From Pseudomonadota bacterium (GTDB taxonomy: Bacteria > Pseudomonadota > Alphaproteobacteria > CACIAM-22H2), in the NCBI GenBank assembly GCA_020161965.1, contig JAIUNH010000028.1, forward strand, positions 1-16,012: DNA of 16,012 nucleotides, read 5' to 3'. The notes below the pieces were generated by a model. It saw only the letters and a program-made list of their open reading frames with translations. It did not search any database and was not told the origin of the DNA. A program made the position numbers and the translations under genes. The first letter of the stretch is position 1. The number at the start of each line of letters is the position of its first letter. Positions 13,151 through 16,012 of the stretch are shown one piece after another.

Positions 13151-14638
13151 ATGTCGAAGAGTCTGTTCAGGGTCAAGCCGGTCGAGCCGGCGCCGCATGT
13201 CGATGCCGGCGAACCGGTCGAGGGCAGCCTGCAGGGGGAAGCGACGCTCAAGCGCACCCTGACCGCCCGCCACCTGATCCTGCTCGGCATCGGCGCGGTC
13301 ATCGGCGCCGGCATCTTCGTGCTGACCGGCCAGGCCGCGGCCAACCACGCCGGCCCGGCCATCATGCTCAGCTTCGTGATCGCCGGCTTCGCGTGCGCGA
13401 TGGCCGGCCTGTGCTATGCCGAATTCGCGTCGATGATGCCGGTGTCCGGCAGCGCCTACTCCTATTCCTACGCCACCCTGGGCGAGTTCGTCGCCTGGTT
13501 CATCGGCTGGTGCCTGGTGCTGGAGTACCTGTTCGCCTCGTCGACCGTCGCGGTGGGCTGGTCGGGCTACCTCGTCAGCTTCCTGACCAGCACGCTGGGC
13601 ATCCCGTTCCCGGCACAGCTGGCGTCCGCGCCGATCACCTGGGCGGATGGGCAGTTCGTCGCCACCGATGGCCTGATCAACCTGCCCGCGGTGCTGATCG
13701 TCGCGGCGATCAGCGGCCTGTGCTACGTCGGCATTACCCAGTCGGCGTTCGTCAACGCGATCGTCGTCGCGATCAAGATCGCGGTCATCGCCGCGTTCCT
13801 CGGCTTCGGCGTGCAGTACGTCAATCCGGAGAACTGGACGCCGTTCATCCCGGCGAACACCGGCCCCGGGCAGTTCGGCATGGACGGCGTGTTCCGCGCC
13901 GCCGCCATCGTGTTCTTCGCCTACATCGGCTTCGACGCGGTCTCCACCGCCGCTGGCGAGGCCAAGAACCCGCAGCGGGACATGCCCATCGGCATCCTCG
14001 GCTCGCTGGCGATCTGCACGGTGATCTACATCGCCGTCTGCGCTGTGCTCACCGGCATGACCCACTACACCCTGCTCAACACCGCCAAGCCGGTGGCGAC
14101 CGCGCTGGAGGAAGTGCTGAAGGCCGATCCGGGCGCCAGCATCGGCTGGCTCAAGACCGCGGTGGAGATCGGCGCGATCGCCGGCCTGTCGTCGGTGATC
14201 CTGGTCATGCTGATGGCCCAGCCGCGCATCTTCTACTCGATGTCGCGCGACGGCCTGATGCCGAAGATCTTCGGCAAGGTGCACCCGAAGTTCCACACGC
14301 CCTACGTCGGCACGATCATCGTCGGCATCATCGCCTGCCTGCTGGCCGGCTTCATGCCGCTCAGCGTGCTCGGCGAGCTGGTCGCGATGGGCACCCTGAT
14401 CGCCTTCGCCACCGTCTGCCTCGGCGTGCTCATCCTGCGCTACACCCGCCCGGACCTGAAGCGCCCGTTCCGCGTGCCGATGTTCTGGCTGATCTGCCCG
14501 CTGGGCGTGATCGCGTGCCTGTTCCTGTTCTTCCAGTCGTTCAAGGAGCACTGGCTGATCTTCGTGCTGTGGACGATCGTCGGCCAGCTCATCTACTTCC
14601 TCTACGGCTACCGCAACAGCAAGCTCAACAAGGCCTGA
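13151..14638 (+). CDS. APC-superfamily amino acid permease, cationic amino acid transporter (YfnA-like) type
   Basis: A 495-residue inner-membrane transporter. Start ATG 13151 has AAGGAAT nine bases upstream. A soluble N-terminal tail of about 40 residues (SLFRVKPVEPAPHVDAGEPVEGSLQGEATLKRTL) leads into the first membrane helix, which carries the unwound substrate-binding motif GAVIGAGIFVLTG (48-60). Twelve hydrophobic segments can be followed, with conserved CYAEFASMMPVSGSAYSYSYATLGE in helices 2-3, FFAYIGFDAVSTAAGEAKNPQRDMPIGI in helix 6 and following loop, and QPRIFYSMSRDGLMPKIFGKVHPKFHTPYVGT in the helix 8-9 loop. These are hallmarks of the bacterial CAT-type permeases (usual length 460-500). 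Import of branched-chain or basic amino acids is typical; specificity cannot be read from sequence. A strong terminator follows, separating it from the next transporter. Confidence 0.93.
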   Translation: MSKSLFRVKPVEPAPHVDAGEPVEGSLQGEATLKRTLTARHLILLGIGAVIGAGIFVLTGQAAANHAGPAIMLSFVIAGFACAMAGLCYAEFASMMPVSGSAYSYSYATLGEFVAWFIGWCLVLEYLFASSTVAVGWSGYLVSFLTSTLGIPFPAQLASAPITWADGQFVATDGLINLPAVLIVAAISGLCYVGITQSAFVNAIVVAIKIAVIAAFLGFGVQYVNPENWTPFIPANTGPGQFGMDGVFRAAAIVFFAYIGFDAVSTAAGEAKNPQRDMPIGILGSLAICTVIYIAVCAVLTGMTHYTLLNTAKPVATALEEVLKADPGASIGWLKTAVEIGAIAGLSSVILVMLMAQPRIFYSMSRDGLMPKIFGKVHPKFHTPYVGTIIVGIIACLLAGFMPLSVLGELVAMGTLIAFATVCLGVLILRYTRPDLKRPFRVPMFWLICPLGVIACLFLFFQSFKEHWLIFVLWTIVGQLIYFLYGYRNSKLNKA

Positions 14639-14652
14639 CGCGGCCCACCACC

Positions 14653-14682
14653 GACGGCGCCCTCGCGGCGCCGTCCTGTTTT
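14653..14682 (+). terminator. rho-independent terminator after the CAT-type permease
   Basis: GACGGCGCC (14653-14661) and GGCGCCGTC (14667-14675) form a perfect 9-bp stem with a CTCGC loop, followed by CTGTTTT. It lies 15 bases past the permease stop. Confidence 0.9.
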
Positions 14683-14686
14683 CCAC

Positions 14687-14698
14687 GCCTGCGCAGGC
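14687..14698. promoter_or_regulatory. 12-bp perfect palindrome before the antiporter start
   Basis: GCCTGCGCAGGC is self-complementary and ends nine bases before ATG 14708. The gene otherwise has no clear Shine-Dalgarno, so the AGG inside this palindrome may serve as one. Only 33 bp separate the end of the terminator stem (14675) and the ATG, leaving little room for a promoter; read-through is possible. Function unknown. Confidence 0.3.
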
Positions 14699-14707
14699 CA
14701 CGCCACC

Positions 14708-16012
14708 ATGTCGGCAGAGACCGCAAAGAAGATCGGACCCGTGCTGGCGACCTTCGTCGTCGCCAACAACATGATCGGCTCGGGATTCTTCCTGCTGCCG
14801 GCCTCGCTGGCGGAGGTCGGTGGCGTCACCGCCTTCTCGTGGCTGGTCGGCACCCTGATCGCGATGGCGCTGGGCGGCGCGTTTGCGCGGCTGGCGCGGC
14901 AGTACCCGGACCTCAACTCGCCCGACGACTACGTGCGGCCCGCGCTGGGCCGGGACATGGGCTTCCTGGCCACCACGCTGTACTGGACGTCGTCGTGGAT
15001 GGGCAACAACGCGATCGCGGTGGCCGCGTTCGGCTACCTGGTGATCCTGCTGCCGATCGACGACAGCGGCAGCGTGCGCCTGGTCGGCCAGATCGTGCTG
15101 ATCTGGCTGATGTTCGCGCTCAACCTGCTCGGTCCGCGCTCGATCGCGCGCTTCCAGTCGATGTGCGTGATCTTCGGCCTGCTGCCGGTGGTGGCGGTCC
15201 TGATCGCCGGCTGGGGCAGCTTCGACCCCGGCATCTACCGCGAAAGCTGGAACCTCACCGGCAAGTCCGATGCCGTGGCCGTGTTCAACGAACTGGCGCC
15301 GGTGTTCTGGGCCTTCGTCGGGCTGGAAACCGGCGCGATGGTCGCCGGCGTGGTCCGCGACCCCGACCGCAACGTGCCGATCGCCACCATCGGCGGCATC
15401 CTGATCGCCGGCGTGGTCTACCTCGTGTCCTCGGTGCTGATGATGGGCATCGTGCCCGCCGGGCAGATGGCCGCGTCGAGCGCGCCGTTCGCGCTGGTCG
15501 CGGGCCAGATGTTCGGTCCCTGGGCGATCCCGGTGATCGCCGCGGCCGCCGCCCTCAAGGCCACCGGCACGCTCGGCGGCTGGATGCTGGTGACCGGCGA
15601 GTCCGGCGCGCGCGCCGCGCAGCGCGGTTTCCTGCCGTCGATCTTCGGTCGCCTGCGCGCGAACGGGTCCGCCGGCTGGGGCCTGTTCATCATCGCGCTG
15701 TCGATGACGGTCATCTCCGTCGTCACGCTCGCGCCGACGGTCTCGGGCCAGTTCAAGACCATCATCGAGATGGTGGTGACGCTGGTGGTGATGGCCTACA
15801 TCGCCGCCGGCCTGAGCCTGCTGCTGGGCACGCGCGAACGGCCGTCGACGGCCAGCGACCGCGTCCTCGGCATGCTTGCGCTGGTGGCGTGCGGCCTGCT
15901 GGTGTGGTCGACCAACGTGAACATCCTGATCGGTTCGCTGGTGATCGCGCTGCTGGCGCTGGCGGCCTACCGCGGCTTCGGGCGCAGGCGCAAGGCGGAA
16001 GCGCCGCGGTAG
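14708..16012 (+). CDS. APC-superfamily basic amino acid/polyamine antiporter, AdiC/PotE-like
   Basis: A 434-residue inner-membrane transporter whose TAG stop is the last codon of the window. About twelve hydrophobic segments are visible and the length is close to AdiC (445). Helix 1 has NNMIGSGFFLLP (20-31). Residues that line the AdiC arginine/agmatine path, as I recall its numbering, are all kept with an offset of one: N21, S25, Y92, W201, E207 and W292 for N22, S26, Y93, W202, E208 and W293. Helix 6 and loop (FWAFVGLETGAMVAGVVRDPDRNVPIATIGG, 200-230) and GTLGGWMLVTGES (287-299) also match. Exchange of arginine, lysine, ornithine or a polyamine is therefore likely. No decarboxylase gene (adiA, cadA, speF) is next to it, unlike acid-resistance systems. 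It is separated from the upstream permease by a terminator and 33 bp. Confidence 0.9.
   Translation: MSAETAKKIGPVLATFVVANNMIGSGFFLLPASLAEVGGVTAFSWLVGTLIAMALGGAFARLARQYPDLNSPDDYVRPALGRDMGFLATTLYWTSSWMGNNAIAVAAFGYLVILLPIDDSGSVRLVGQIVLIWLMFALNLLGPRSIARFQSMCVIFGLLPVVAVLIAGWGSFDPGIYRESWNLTGKSDAVAVFNELAPVFWAFVGLETGAMVAGVVRDPDRNVPIATIGGILIAGVVYLVSSVLMMGIVPAGQMAASSAPFALVAGQMFGPWAIPVIAAAAALKATGTLGGWMLVTGESGARAAQRGFLPSIFGRLRANGSAGWGLFIIALSMTVISVVTLAPTVSGQFKTIIEMVVTLVVMAYIAAGLSLLLGTRERPSTASDRVLGMLALVACGLLVWSTNVNILIGSLVIALLALAAYRGFGRRRKAEAPR

Noticed and set aside
12998..14701. Minus-strand frame of 567 codons opposite the CAT-type permease.
   Set aside because: Asp/His/Arg-rich antisense of membrane-helix codons; no family resemblance.
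1..16012. CRISPR array, tRNA/rRNA, insertion sequence, toxin-antitoxin or phage-defence genes.
   Set aside because: I looked for spaced direct repeats, clover-leaf candidates, transposase motifs and small paired genes and found none.

Overview
The window reads as two unrelated pieces of bacterial chromosome joined at about position 7600. The left piece (1 to ~7600) looks alphaproteobacterial, of the Rhodospirillales/Rhizobiales catabolic-island kind. Its codon use is mixed: in the hisC-like gene at 5881-6180 I count 5 GAT and 3 GAC for Asp, and 4 CTC, 2 TTG and 3 CTG for Leu. The right piece (~7600 to 16012) looks like Xanthomonadaceae (Lysobacter type). In serA at 10440-10740 I count 0 GAT and 5 GAC, and 8 CTG, 2 CTC and no TTG. 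At the join two genes on opposite strands are both cut in mid-domain, tail to tail. I see no insertion sequence, tRNA, integrase or phage gene there. An assembly chimera is the simplest reading; a real recombination would need read evidence.

Left piece, minus strand: an operon with a good sigma70-type promoter overlapped by a palindromic operator candidate (3452-3492) carries two enolase-superfamily (mandelate racemase group) sugar-acid dehydratase-like genes and a Tat-exported family 5 substrate-binding protein that runs off the left edge. The first gene is broken by a frameshift near 3121-3157. Upstream, and also on the minus strand, lie an N-formylglutamate deformylase-like gene, a UbiX-type flavin prenyltransferase and a glutathione S-transferase (5754 down to 3577). 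Divergent from these is a histidinol-phosphate aminotransferase-like gene followed by a PotD-like polyamine/Fe(III)-type binding protein, which is cut at the join. A TATACCGGTATA palindrome lies in the 105-bp divergent intergenic region and could control both arms.

Right piece: a secreted HExxH protein (cut at the join) and a small secreted DUF2388-type protein form a minus-strand pair. A D-2-hydroxyglutarate dehydrogenase-type flavoprotein and serA are divergent, a pairing that makes sense because the flavoenzyme can consume the 2-hydroxyglutarate that SerA can make. A HAD phosphatase follows serA. A NUDIX hydrolase converges on it. Two APC-superfamily amino acid transporters end the window: a CAT/YfnA-like permease, then, after a clear intrinsic terminator, an AdiC/PotE-like antiporter whose stop codon is the last three bases.

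The window is densely coding. No gene-free stretch exceeds 300 bases; the longest are 10175-10424 and 8562-8785, and the elements seen in them are listed. I see no rRNA, tRNA, CRISPR array, transposase or prophage gene.
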